NCBI GenBank assembly: GCA_963853835.1
Contig: OY970828.1
Coordinates: forward strand, 18,152,977 to 18,216,976
Length of the DNA: 64,000 bases
DNA from: Calendula officinalis
Lineage: Eukaryota; Streptophyta; Magnoliopsida; Asterales; Asteraceae
Reading direction: 5' to 3'
Below the pieces are notes generated by a model. The model was not told the DNA's origin. It did no database searches and saw only the letters and a program-made list of their open reading frames with translations. Positions 34,915-45,471 of the stretch are shown one piece after another. Both the position numbers and the translations under genes were made by a program. The first letter of the stretch is position 1. Each line of letters starts with the position of its first letter.

Positions 34915-37715
34915 ATTGTGTGACAAAAGGTGTTATACTAAAACATTCATAACTTTAAGCTCGGGTGTCCGTTTCACACCCACGAGTAACCAAAACAGCT
35001 GGTTCGTGCGTCACTGCCTAGAAGTGGTTCGGCCCGAACTCTTCACTGTTCCAGGCCCGAACTTCATTTTCGGCCCGAACTTCATTTTCGGCCCGAACTT
35101 CAAACTCGGCCCGAACTCCGACCTCGGCCCGAACTTCAACCTCGGCCCGAACATCATCCTCGGCCCGAACACCGAACTTCGGCCCGAACACCACTTCGGC
35201 CAGAACACCACTTCGGCCCGAACATCCCACTTCGGCCCGAACACCACTTCGGCCCGAACATCCCTCTTCGGCCCGAACTCTTCAATATCCAAGATTGTGT
35301 GACAAAAGGTGCTATACTAAAACATTCATAACTTTCAGCTCGGGTGTCCGTTCCACGCCCACGAGTAACTAAATAGATGGTTCGTTCGTCACTGCCAAGA
35401 AAAAGTTCGGCCCGAACTCTTCACTGTTCCTGGCCCGAACTTCATTTTCGGCACGAACTTCAACTTCGGCCCGAACTTCAACCTCGTCCCGAACTCCGAC
35501 CTCGGCCCGAACTTCAACCTCGGCCCGAACATCATCCTCGGCCCGAACACCGAACTTCGGCCCGAACACCACTTCGGCCCGAACACCACTTCGGCCCGAA
35601 CATCCCACTTCGGCCAGAACATCCCACTTCGGCCCGAACTCTTCAATATCCAGAATTGTGTGACAAAAGGTGCTATACTAAAACATTCATAACTTTCAGC
35701 TCGGGTGTCCGTTTCTCGCCCACGAGTAACCAAAATAGCTGGTTCGTTCGTCACTGCCAAGAACAAGTTCGGCCCGAACTCTTCACTGTTCCCGGCCCGA
35801 ACTTCATTTTTGGCCCGAACTTCAACCTCGGCCCGAACTTCAACCTCGACCCGAACTCCGACCTCAGCCCGAACTTCAACCTCGGCACGAACATCATCCT
35901 CGGCCCGAACACCGAACTTCGGCCCGAACACCACTTCGGCCCGAACATCCCACTTCGGCCTGAACACCACTTCGGCCCGAACATCCCTCTTCGGCCTGAA
36001 CTCTTCAATATCCAAGATTGTGTGACAAAAGGTGTTATACTAAAACATTCTTAACTTTCAGCTCGGGCGTCCGTTTCACGCCCACGAGTAACCAAAATAG
36101 CTGGTTCGGTCGTCACTGTCAAGAACAAGTTCGGCCCGAACTCTTCACTGTTCCCGGCCCGAACTTCATTTTCGGCCCGAACTTCAACCTCGGCCCGAAC
36201 TTCAACGTCGGCCCGAAGTCCGACCTCGGCCCGAGCATCATCCTCGGCCCGAACACCGAACTTCGGCCCGAACACCACTTCGGCCCGAACATCCCACTTC
36301 GGCCCGAACATCCCTCTTCGGCCCGAACTCTTCAATATCCAAGATTGTGTGACAAAAGGTGCTATACTAAAACATTCATAACTTTCAGCTCGGGTGTCCG
36401 TTTCACGCCCACGAGTAACCAAAATAGCTGGTTCGTTCGTCACTGCCAAGAACAAGTTCGGCCCGAACTCTTCACTATTCCCGGCCCGAACTTCATTTTC
36501 GGCCCGAACTTCAACCTCGGCCCGAAGTTCAACCTCGGCCCGAAGTCCGACCTCGGCCCGAACATCATCCTCGGCCCGAACACCGAACTTCGGCCCGAAC
36601 ACCACTTCGGCCCGAACATCCCACTTCGGCCCGAACACCACTTCGTCCCGAACATCCCTCTTCGGCCCGAACTCTTCAATATCCAAGATTGTGTGAGAAA
36701 AGGTGCTATACTAAAACATTCATAACTTTCAGCTCGGGTGTCCGTTTCACGCCCACGAGTAACCAAAATAGCTGGTTCGTTCGTCACTACCTAGAAGTGT
36801 TTCGGCCCGAACTCTTCACTGTTCCCGGCCCGAACTTCATTTTCAGCCCGAACTTTATTTTCGGCCCGAACTTCAACCTCGGCCCGAACTCCGACCTCGG
36901 CCCAAATTTCAACCTCGGCCCGTACATCATCCTCGGCCCGAACACCGAACTTCGGCCCGAACACCACTTCGGCCAGAACACCACTTCGGCCCGAACATCC
37001 CTCTTCGGCCTGATCTCTTCAATATCCAAGATTGTGTGACAAAAGGTGTTATACTAAAACATTCATAACTTTCAGCTCGGGTGTCCGTTTCACGCCCACT
37101 AGTAACCTAAATAGCTGGTTCGGTCGTCACTGCCAAGAACAAGTTCGGCCCGAACTCTTCACTGTTCCCGGCCCGAACTTCATTTTCAGCCCGAACTTCA
37201 ACCTCGGACCGAACTTCAACCTCGGCCCGAACTTCAACCTCGGCCCGAAGTCCGACCTCGGCCCGAACATCATCCTCGGCCCGAACACCGAACTTCGGCC
37301 CGAACACCACTTCGGCCCACCTTCCCACTTCGGCCCGAACACCACTTCGGCCCGAACATCCCTCTTCGGCCCGAACTCTTCAATATCCAAGAATGTGTGA
37401 CAAAAGATGCTATACTAAAACATTCATAACTTTCAGCTCGGGTGTCCGTTTCACGCCCACAAGTAACCAAAATAGCTGGTTCGTTTCACTGCCTAGAAGT
37501 GGTTCGGCCCGAACTCTTCACTGTTCCCGGCCCGAACTTCATTTTCGGCCCGAACTTCAACCTCGGCCCGAAGTCCAACCTCGGCCCGAACATCATCCTC
37601 GGCCCGAACACCGAACTTCGGCCCGAACACCACTTCGGCCCGAACATCCCACTTCGGCCGGAACACCACTTCGGCCCGAACATCCCTCTTCGGCCCGAAC
37701 TCTTCAATATCCAAG
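34915..37715 (+). repeat. Eight monomers including the cctagaag core variant
   Basis: Anchors are at 34965, 35344, 35705, 36067, 36394, 36738, 37081 and 37442, with lengths of 379, 361, 362, 327, 344, 343, 361 and 324. The cores 34965, 36738 and 37442 end in cctagaagtggttcgg or cctagaagtgtttcgg where all others have ccaagaacaagttcgg. The copies at 36067, 36394, 37081 and 37442 lack the usual ttcaacct unit between tcc(g/a)acct and atcatcct. The core of 37442 has lost two bases at ggttcgtttcactg. Confidence 0.85.
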
Positions 37716-38263
37716 ATTGTGTGACAAAAGGTGCTATACTAAAACATTCATAACTTTCAGCTCGGGTGTCCGTTTCACGCCCACGAGTAACCAAAATAGA
37801 TGGTTCGTTCGTCACTGCCTAGAAGTGGTTCGGCCCGAACTCTTCACTGTTCCCGGCCCGAACTTCATTTTCGGCCCGAACTTCAACCTCGGCCCGAACT
37901 TCAACCTCGGCCCGAACTCCGACCTCGGCCCGAACTTCAACATCGGCTCGAACATCATCCTCGGCCCGAACACCGAACTTCGGCCCGAACACCACTTCGG
38001 CCCGAACATCCCACTTCGGCCAGAACATCCCTCTTCGGCCCGAACTCTTCACCGTTACCGACCCGAACTTCATTTTCGGCCCGAACTTCAACCTCTGCCC
38101 GAACTTCAACCTCGGCCCGAACTCCGACCTCGGCCCGAACTTCAACCTCGGCCCTGACATCATCCTCAGCCCGAACACCGAACTTCGGCCCGAACACCAC
38201 TTCGGCCCGAACACCACTTCGGCCCGAACATCCCTCTTCGGCCCGAACTCTTCAATATCCAAG
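37716..38263 (+). repeat. Coreless fusion monomer, 548 bp
   Basis: The core at 37766 (cctagaagtgg variant) is followed by a complete body. The last unit, cggcccgaactcttca at 38036-38051, then continues as ccgttaccgacccg instead of atatccaag, which begins a second body. That second body has cctctgcccgaac and ggccctgacatc, marks of the 39828 type. The join sits exactly in the 16-bp direct repeat that normally flanks a core. The 548-bp length equals two 344-bp monomers minus the 140-bp interval between those repeats. Confidence 0.85.
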
Positions 38264-39400
38264 ATTGTGTGACAAAAGGTGCTATACTAAAACATTCATA
38301 ACTTTCAGCTCGGGTGTCCGTTTCACGCCCACGAGTAACCAAAATAGCTGGTTCGTTCGTCACTGCCAAGAACAAGTTCGGCCCGAACTCTTCACTGTTC
38401 CGAGCCCGAACTTCATTTTCGGCCCGAACTTCAACCTCGGCCCGAACTTCAACCTCGGCCCGAACTCCGACCTCGGCCCGAACTTCAACCTCGGCCCGAA
38501 CTCCGACCTCGGCCCGAACTTCAACCTCGGCCCAAACATCATCCTCGGCCCGAACACCGAACTTCGTCCCGAACACCAATTCGGCCCGAACACCACTTCG
38601 GCCCGAACATCCCACTTCGGCCGAACACCACTTCGGCCCGAACATCCTTCTTCGGCCCGAACTCTTCAATATCCAAGATTGTGTGACAAAAGGTGCTGTA
38701 CAAAAACATTCATAACTTTCAGCTCGGGTGTCCGTTTCACGCCCACGAGTAACTAAAATAGATGGTTCGTTCGTCACTGCCAAGAACAAGTTCGGCCCGA
38801 ACTCTTCACTGCTCGCGGCCCGAACTTCATTTTCGGCCCGAACTTCAACCTCGGCCCGAACTTCAACCTCGGCCCGAACTCCGACCTCGGCCCGAACTTC
38901 AATCTCGGCCCGAACATCATCCTCGGCTCGAACACCGAACTTCGGCCCGAACACCACTTCAGCCCGAACACCACTTCGGCCCGAACATCCCTCTTCGGCC
39001 CGAACACCACTTCGGCCCGAACATCCCTATTCGGCCCGAACTCTTCAATATCCAAGATTGTGTGACAAAAGGTGCTATACTAAAACATTCATAACTTTCA
39101 GCTCGGGTGTCCGTTTCACGCCCACGAGTAACCAAAATAGCTGGTTCATTCATCACTGCGAAGAACAAGTTCGGCCCGAACTCTTCACTGTTCCCGACCC
39201 GAACTTCTTTTTCAGCCCGAACTTCAACCTCGGCCCGAACTCCGACCTCGGCCCGAACATCAACCTCGGCCCGAACATCATCCTCGACCCGAACACCGAA
39301 CTTCGGCCCGAACACCACTTCGGCCCGAACATCCCACTTCGGCCCGAACACCACTTCGGCCCGAACATCCCTCTTCGGCCCGAACTCTTCAATATCCAAG
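38264..39400 (+). repeat. Three monomers, 414, 379 and 344 bp
   Basis: Anchors are at 38314, 38728 and 39107. The copy at 38314 has tgttccgagcccg, caccaattcgg and a defective cggccgaacacc unit; it repeats at 40927 with one ttcaacct-tccgacct pair fewer. The copy at 38728 has cactgctcgcggcc and follows gtgctgtacaaaaac, both repeated at 41305. The copy at 39107 has ggttcattcatcactgcgaag and ttctttttcagc. Confidence 0.82.
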
Positions 39401-40876
39401 ATTGTGTGACAAAAGGTGCTATACTAAAACATTCATAATTTTCAGCTCGGGTGTCCGTTTCACGCCCACGAGTAACCAAAATAGCTGGTTCGTTCGTCAC
39501 TGCCAAGAACAAGTTCGGTCCGAACTCTTCACTGTTCCCGGCCCGAACTTCATTTTCGGCCCGAACTTCAACCTCGGCCCGAACTCCGACCTCGACCCGA
39601 ACTTCAACCTCGGCCCGAACATCATCCTCGGCCCGAACATCATCCTCGGCCCCAACACCGAACTTCGGCCCGAACACCACTTCAGCCCGAACACCACTTC
39701 GGCCCGAACACCACTTCGGCCCGAACACCACTTCGGCCCGAACATCCATCTTCGGCCCGAACTCTTCAATATCCAAGATTGTGTGACAAAAGGTGCTATA
39801 CTAAAACATTCATAACTTTCAGCTCGGGTGTCCGTTTCACGCCCACGAGTAACCAAACTAGCTGGTTCGTTCGTCACTGCCAAGAACAAGTTCGACCCGA
39901 ACTCTTCACTGTTCCCGACCCGAACTTCATTTTCGGCCCGAACTTCAACCTCTGCCCGAACTTCAACCTCGACCCGAACTCCGACCTCGGCCCGAACTTC
40001 AACCTCGGCCCGAACTTCAACCTCGGCCCTGACATCATCCTCAGCCCGAACACCGAACTTCGGCCCGAACACCACTTCGGCCCGAACACCACTTCGGCCC
40101 GAACATCCCTCTTCGGCCCGAACTCTTCAATATCCAAGATTGTGTGACAAAAGGTGCTATACTAAAACATTCATAATTTTCAGCTCGGGTGTCCGTTTCA
40201 CGCCCACGAGTAACCAAAATAGCTGGTTCGTTCGTCACTGCCAAGAACAAGTTCGGCCCGAACTCTTCACTGTTCCCGGCCCGAACTTCATTTTCGGCCC
40301 GAACTTCAACCTCGGCCCGAACTCCGACCTCGACCCGAACTTCAACCTCGGCCCGAACATCATCCTCGGCCCGAACATCATCCTCGGCCCCAACACCGAA
40401 CTTCGGCCCGAACACCACTTCAGCCCGAACACCACTTCGGCCCGAACACCACTTCGGCCCGAACACCACTTCGGCCCGAACATCCATCTTCGGCCCGAAC
40501 TCTTCAATATCCAAGATTGTGTGACAAAAGGTGCTATACTAAAACATTCATAACTTTCAGCTCGGGTGTCCGTTTCACGCCCACGAGTAACCAAACTAGC
40601 TGGTTCGTTCGTCACTGCCAAGAACAAGTTCGACCCGAACTCTTCACTGTTCCCGACCCGAACTTCATTTTCGGCCCGAACTTCAACCTCTGCCCGAACT
40701 TCAACCTCGACCCGAACTCCGACCTCGGCCCGAACTTCAACCTCGGCCCGAACTTCAACCTCGGCCCTGACATCATCCTCAGCCCGAACACCGAACTTCG
40801 GCCCGAACACCACTTCGGCCCGAACACCACTTCGGCCCGAACATCCCTCTTCGGCCCGAACTCTTCAATATCCAAG
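39401..40876 (+). repeat. HOR-C, dimer of 738 bp, two copies
   Basis: Copy 1 has anchors 39451 and 39828; copy 2 has 40189 and 40566. Both offsets are 738 bp. First-monomer marks are cataattttcag, doubled atcatcctcgg and cggccccaacaccg; second-monomer marks are ccaaactagctgg, aagttcgacccg, cctctgcccgaac and ggccctgacatc. The only difference I found is gttcggtccg against gttcggcccg near 39516, so this is a very recent duplication. Confidence 0.9.
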
Positions 40877-41254
40877 ATTGTGTGACAAAAGGTGCTATAC
40901 TAAAACATTCATAACTTTCAGCTCGGGTGTCCGTTTCACGCCCACGAGTAACCAAAATAGCTGGTTCGTTCGTCACTGCCAAGAACAAGTTCGGCCCGAA
41001 CTCTTCACTGTTCCGAGCCCGAACTTCATTTTCGGCCCGAACTTCAACCTCGGCCCGAACTTCAACCTCGGCCCGAACTCCGACCTCGGCCCGAACTTCA
41101 ACCTCGGCCCAAACATCATCCTCGGCCCGAACACCGAACTTCGGCACGAACACCAATTCGGCCCGAACACCACTTCGGCCCGAACATCCCACTTCGGCCG
41201 AACACCACTTCGGCCCGAACATCCTTCTTCGGCCCGAACTCTTCAATATCCAAG
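40877..41254 (+). repeat. Monomer duplicating 38314
   Basis: The anchor is at 40927 and the length is 378 bp. It carries tgttccgagcccg, caccaattcgg, the one-base-short cggccgaacacc unit and catccttctt, all shared with 38314. It is 36 bp shorter because one pair of left-half units is missing. The next junction has gtgctgtacaaaaac, as after 38314. Confidence 0.85.
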
Positions 41255-42806
41255 ATTGTGTGACAAAAGGTGCTGTACAAAAACATTCATAACTTTCAGC
41301 TCGGGTGTCCGTTTCACGCCCACGAGTAACTAAAATAGCTGGTTCGTTCCTCACTGCCAAGAACAAGTTCGGCCTGAACTCTTCACTGCTCGCGGCCGGA
41401 ACTTCATTTTCGGCCCGAACTTCAACCTCGGCCCGAACTTCAACCTCGGCCCGAACTCCGACCTCGGCCCGAACTTCAACCTCGGCCCGAACATCATCCT
41501 CGGCCTGAACATCATCCTCGGCCCCAACACCGAACTTCGGCCCGAACACCACTTCGGCCCGAACACCACTTCGGCCCGAACACCACTTCGGCCCGAACAT
41601 CCGACTTCGGCCCGAACACCACTTCGGCCCGAACATCCCTCTTCGGCCCGAACTCTTCAATATCCAAGATTGTGTGACAAAAGGTGCTATACTAAAACAT
41701 TCATAACTTTCAGCTCGGGTGTCCGTTTTACACCCACGAGTAACTAAAATAGCTGGTTCGTTCGTCACTGCCAAGATCAAGTTCGGCCCGAACTCTTCAC
41801 TGTTCCCGGCCCGAACTTCATTTTCGGCCCGAACTTCAACCTCGGCCCGAACTTCAACCTCGGCCCGAACTCCGACCTCGGCCCGAACTTCAACCTCGGC
41901 CCGAACATCATCCTCGGCCCGAACACCGAACTTCAGCCCGAACACCACTTCGGCCCGAACATCCCTCTTCGACCCGAACACCACTTCGGCCCGAACATCC
42001 CTCTTCGGCCCGAACTCTTCAATATCCAAGATTGTGTGACAAAAGGTGCTATACTAAAACATTCATAACTTTCAGCTCAGGTGTCCGTTTCACGCCCACG
42101 AGTAACTAAAATAGCTGGTTCGTTCGTCACTGCCAAGAACAAGTTCGGCCCGAACTCTTCACTGTTCGCGGCCCGAACTTCATTTTCGGCCCGAACTTCA
42201 ACCTCGGCCCGAACTTCAACCTCGGCCCGAACTCCGACCTCGGCCCGAACTTCAACCTCGGCCCGAACATCATCCTCGGCCTGAACATCATCCTCGGCCC
42301 CAACACCGAACTTCGGCCCGAACACCACTTCGGCCCGAACACCACTTCGGCCCGAACACCACTTCGGCCCGAACATCCGACTTCGGCCCGAACACCACTT
42401 CGGCCCGAACATCCCTCTTCGGCCCGAACTCTTCAATATCCAAGATTGTGTGACAAAAGGTGCTATACTAAAACATTCATAACTTTCAGCTCGGGTGTCC
42501 GTTTTACACCCACGAGTAACCAAAATAGCTGGTTCGTTCGTCACTGCCAAGATCAAGTTCGGCCCGAACTCTTCACTGTTCCCGGCCCGAACTTCATTTT
42601 CGGCCCGAACTTCAACCTCGGCCCGAACTTCAACCTCGGCCCGAACTCCGACCTCGGCCCGAACTTCAACCTCGGCCCGAACATCATCCTCGGCCCGAAC
42701 ACCGAACTTCAGCCCGAACACCACTTCGGCCCGAACATCCCTCTTCGACCCGAACACCACTTCGGCCCGAACATCCCTCTTCGGCCCGAACTCTTCAATA
42801 TCCAAG
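41255..42806 (+). repeat. HOR-D, dimer of 776 bp, two copies
   Basis: Copy 1 has anchors 41305 and 41719; copy 2 has 42081 and 42495. Both offsets are 776 bp and lengths alternate 414 and 362. First-monomer marks: a cgcggcc body start, atcatcctcggcctgaac and cggccccaacaccg. Second-monomer marks: gttttacacccacgag and ccaagatcaag. The first monomer of copy 1 differs more (ctgctcgcggccgg, gttcctcactg) because it resembles 38728. Confidence 0.88.
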
Positions 42807-43286
42807 ATTGTGTGACAAAAGGTGCTATACTAAAACATTCATAACTTTCAGCTCGGGTGTCCGTTTCACGCCCACGAGTAACTAAAATAGCTGGTTCGTT
42901 CGTCACTGCCAAGAACAAGTTCGGCCCGAACTCTTCACTGTTCGCGGCCCGAACTTCATTTTCGGCCCGAACTTCAACCTCGGCCCGAACTCCGACCTCG
43001 GCCCGAACTTCAACCTCGGCCCGAACATCATCCTCGGCCCGAACACCGAACTTCAGCCCGAACACCACTTCGGCCCGAACATCCCACTTCGGCCCGAACA
43101 CCAGTTCGGCCCGAACATCCTCTTCGGCCCGAACTATTCAATATCCAAGATTGTGTGACAAAAGGAGCTATACTAAAACATTCATAACTTTTAGCTCGGG
43201 TGTCCGTTTCACGCCCACGAGTAACCAAAATAGCTGGTTCGTTCGTCACTGCCAAGAACAAGTTCGGCCCGAATTCTTCACTGTTC

Positions 43287-43441
43287 CCGGGCCGAAACCC
43301 GAACATCATTTTCAGCCCGAACTTCAACCTCGGCCCCAACTTCAACCTCGGCCCGAACTCCGACCTCGGCCCGAACTTCAACCTCGACCCCAACTTCAAC
43401 CTCGGCCCGAACTCCGACCTCGGCCCGAACTTCAACCTCGG
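43287..43441 (+). repeat. 54-bp duplication in an enlarged left body
   Basis: In the 440-bp monomer at 43200, three 18-bp units starting with ccccaacttcaacctcgg at 43334 recur from 43388, a period of 54 bp. The same body begins abnormally, with cccgggccgaaacccgaac near 43287 in place of the usual cccggcccgaactt. The sister monomer at 44760 has only one copy of the 54-bp block. Confidence 0.75.
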
Positions 43442-45335
43442 CCCGAACATCATCCTCGGCCCGAACACCGAACTTCGGCCCGAACACCACTTCGGCCTGA
43501 ACACCACTTCGGCCCGAACATCCCACTTCGGCCCGAACACCACTTCGGCCCGAACATCCCTCTTCGGCCCGAACTCTTCAATATCCAAGATTGTGTGACA
43601 AAAGGTGCTATACTAAAACATTCATAACTTTCAGCTCGGGTGTCCGTTTCACGCCCACGAGTAACCAAAATAGCTGGTTCGTTCGTCACTGCCAAGAACA
43701 AGTTCGGCCCGAACTCTTCACTGTTCCCGGCCCGAACTTCATTTTCGGCCCGAACTTCAACCTCGGCCCCAACTTCAACCTCGGCCCGAACTTCGACCTC
43801 GGCCCGAACTTCAACCTCGGCCCGAACATCATCCTCGGCCCGAACATCATCCTCGGCCCCAACACCGAACTTCGGCCCGAACACCACTTCGGCCCGAACA
43901 CCACTTCGGCCCGAACATCCGACTTCGGCCCGAACACCACTTCGGCCCGAACATCCCTCTTCGGCCAGAACTATTCAATATCCAAGATTGTGTGACAAAA
44001 GGTGCTATACTAAAACATTCATAACTTTTAGCTCGGGTGTCCGTTTCACGCCCACGAGTAACCAAAATAGCTGGTTCGTTCGTCACTGCCAAGAACAAGT
44101 TCGGCCCGAACTCTTCACTGTTCCCGGCCCGAACTTCATTTTTGGCCCGAACTTCAACCTCGACCCGAACTTCAACCTCGGCCCGAACATCATCCTCGGC
44201 TCGAACACCGAACATCGGCCCGAACACCACTTCAGCCCGAACACCACTTCGGCCCGAACATCCCTCTTCGGCCCGAACACCACTTCGGCCCGAACATCCC
44301 TCTTCGGCCCGAACTCTTCAATATCCAAGATTGTGTGACAAAAGGTGCTATACTAAAACATTCATAACTTTCAGCTCGGGTGTCCGTTTCACGCCCACGA
44401 GTAACTAAAATAGCTGGTTTGTTCGTCACTGCCAAGAACAAGTTCGGCCCAAACTCTTCACTGTTCGCGGCCCGAACTTCATTTTCGGCCCGAACTTCAT
44501 TTTCGGCCCGAACTTCAACCTCGGCCCGAACTTCAACCTCGGCCCGAACTCCGACCTCGGCCCGAACTTCAACCTCGGCCCGAACATCATCCTCGGCCCG
44601 AACACCGAACTTCAGCCCGAACACCACTTCGGCCCGAACATCCCACTTCGGCCCGAACACCAGTTCGGCCCGAACATCCCTCTTCGGCCCGAACTATTCA
44701 ATATCCAAGATTGTGTGACAAAAGGAGCTATACTAAAACATTCATAACTTTTAGCTCGGGTGTCCGTTTCACGCCCACGAGTAACCAAAATAGCTGGTTC
44801 GTTCGTCACTGCCAAGAACAAGTTCGGCCCGAATTCTTCACTGTTCCCGGCCCGAACTTCATTTTCGGCCCGAACTTCAACCTCGGCCCCAACTTCAACC
44901 TCGGCCCGAACTCCGACCTCGGCCCGAACTTCAACCTCGGCCCGAACATCATCCTCGGCCCGAACACCGAACTTCGGCCCGAACACCACTTCGGCCTGAA
45001 CACCACTTCGGCCCGAACATCCCACTTCGGCCCGAACACCACTTCGGCCCGAACATCCCTCTTCGGCCCGAACTCTTCAATATCCAAGATTGTGTGACAA
45101 AAGGTGCTATACTAAAACATTCATAACTTTCAGCTCGGGTGTCCGTTTAACGCCCACGAGTAACCAAAATAGCTGGTTCGTTCGTCACTGCCAAGAACAA
45201 GTTCGGCCCGAACTCTTCACTGTTCCCGGCCCGAACTTCATTTTCGGCCCGAACTTCAACCTCGGCCCGAACTTCAACCTCGGCCCGAACTTCAAGCTCG
45301 GCCCGAACTCCGACCTCGGCCCGAACTTCAACCTC

Positions 45336-45362
45336 GGCCCGAGGATACACCGATCTTCGGCC
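45336..45362 (+). repeat. Rearranged sub-repeat with an untypical word
   Basis: Where the usual atcatcct and caccgaactt units are expected, the sequence reads cggcccgaggatacaccgatcttcgg. The word ggataca does not occur in the normal sub-repeat vocabulary. This looks like a small deletion with a short filler, or an old substitution cluster, in the monomer with core 45139. Confidence 0.7.
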
Positions 45363-45471
45363 CGAACACCACTTCGACCTGAACACCACTTCGGCCTGAA
45401 CATCCCACTTCGGCCCGAACACCACTTCGGCCCGAACATCCCTCTTCGGCCCGAACTCTTCAATATCCAAG

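Larger units (their letters stand above)
42807..45471 (+). repeat. Seven monomers, two loose repeats of a longer unit
   Basis: Anchors are at 42857, 43200, 43640, 44037, 44380, 44760 and 45139. Cores 42857 and 44380 share tgttcgcggcccg and caccagttcgg; cores 43200 and 44760 share aaaaggagctatac, cttttagctcgg and gaattcttcactg. This implies a repeat of about 1.5 kb (offsets 1523 and 1560). The copies at 43200 (440 bp) and 45139 (383 bp) have internal rearrangements listed separately. Confidence 0.8.
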
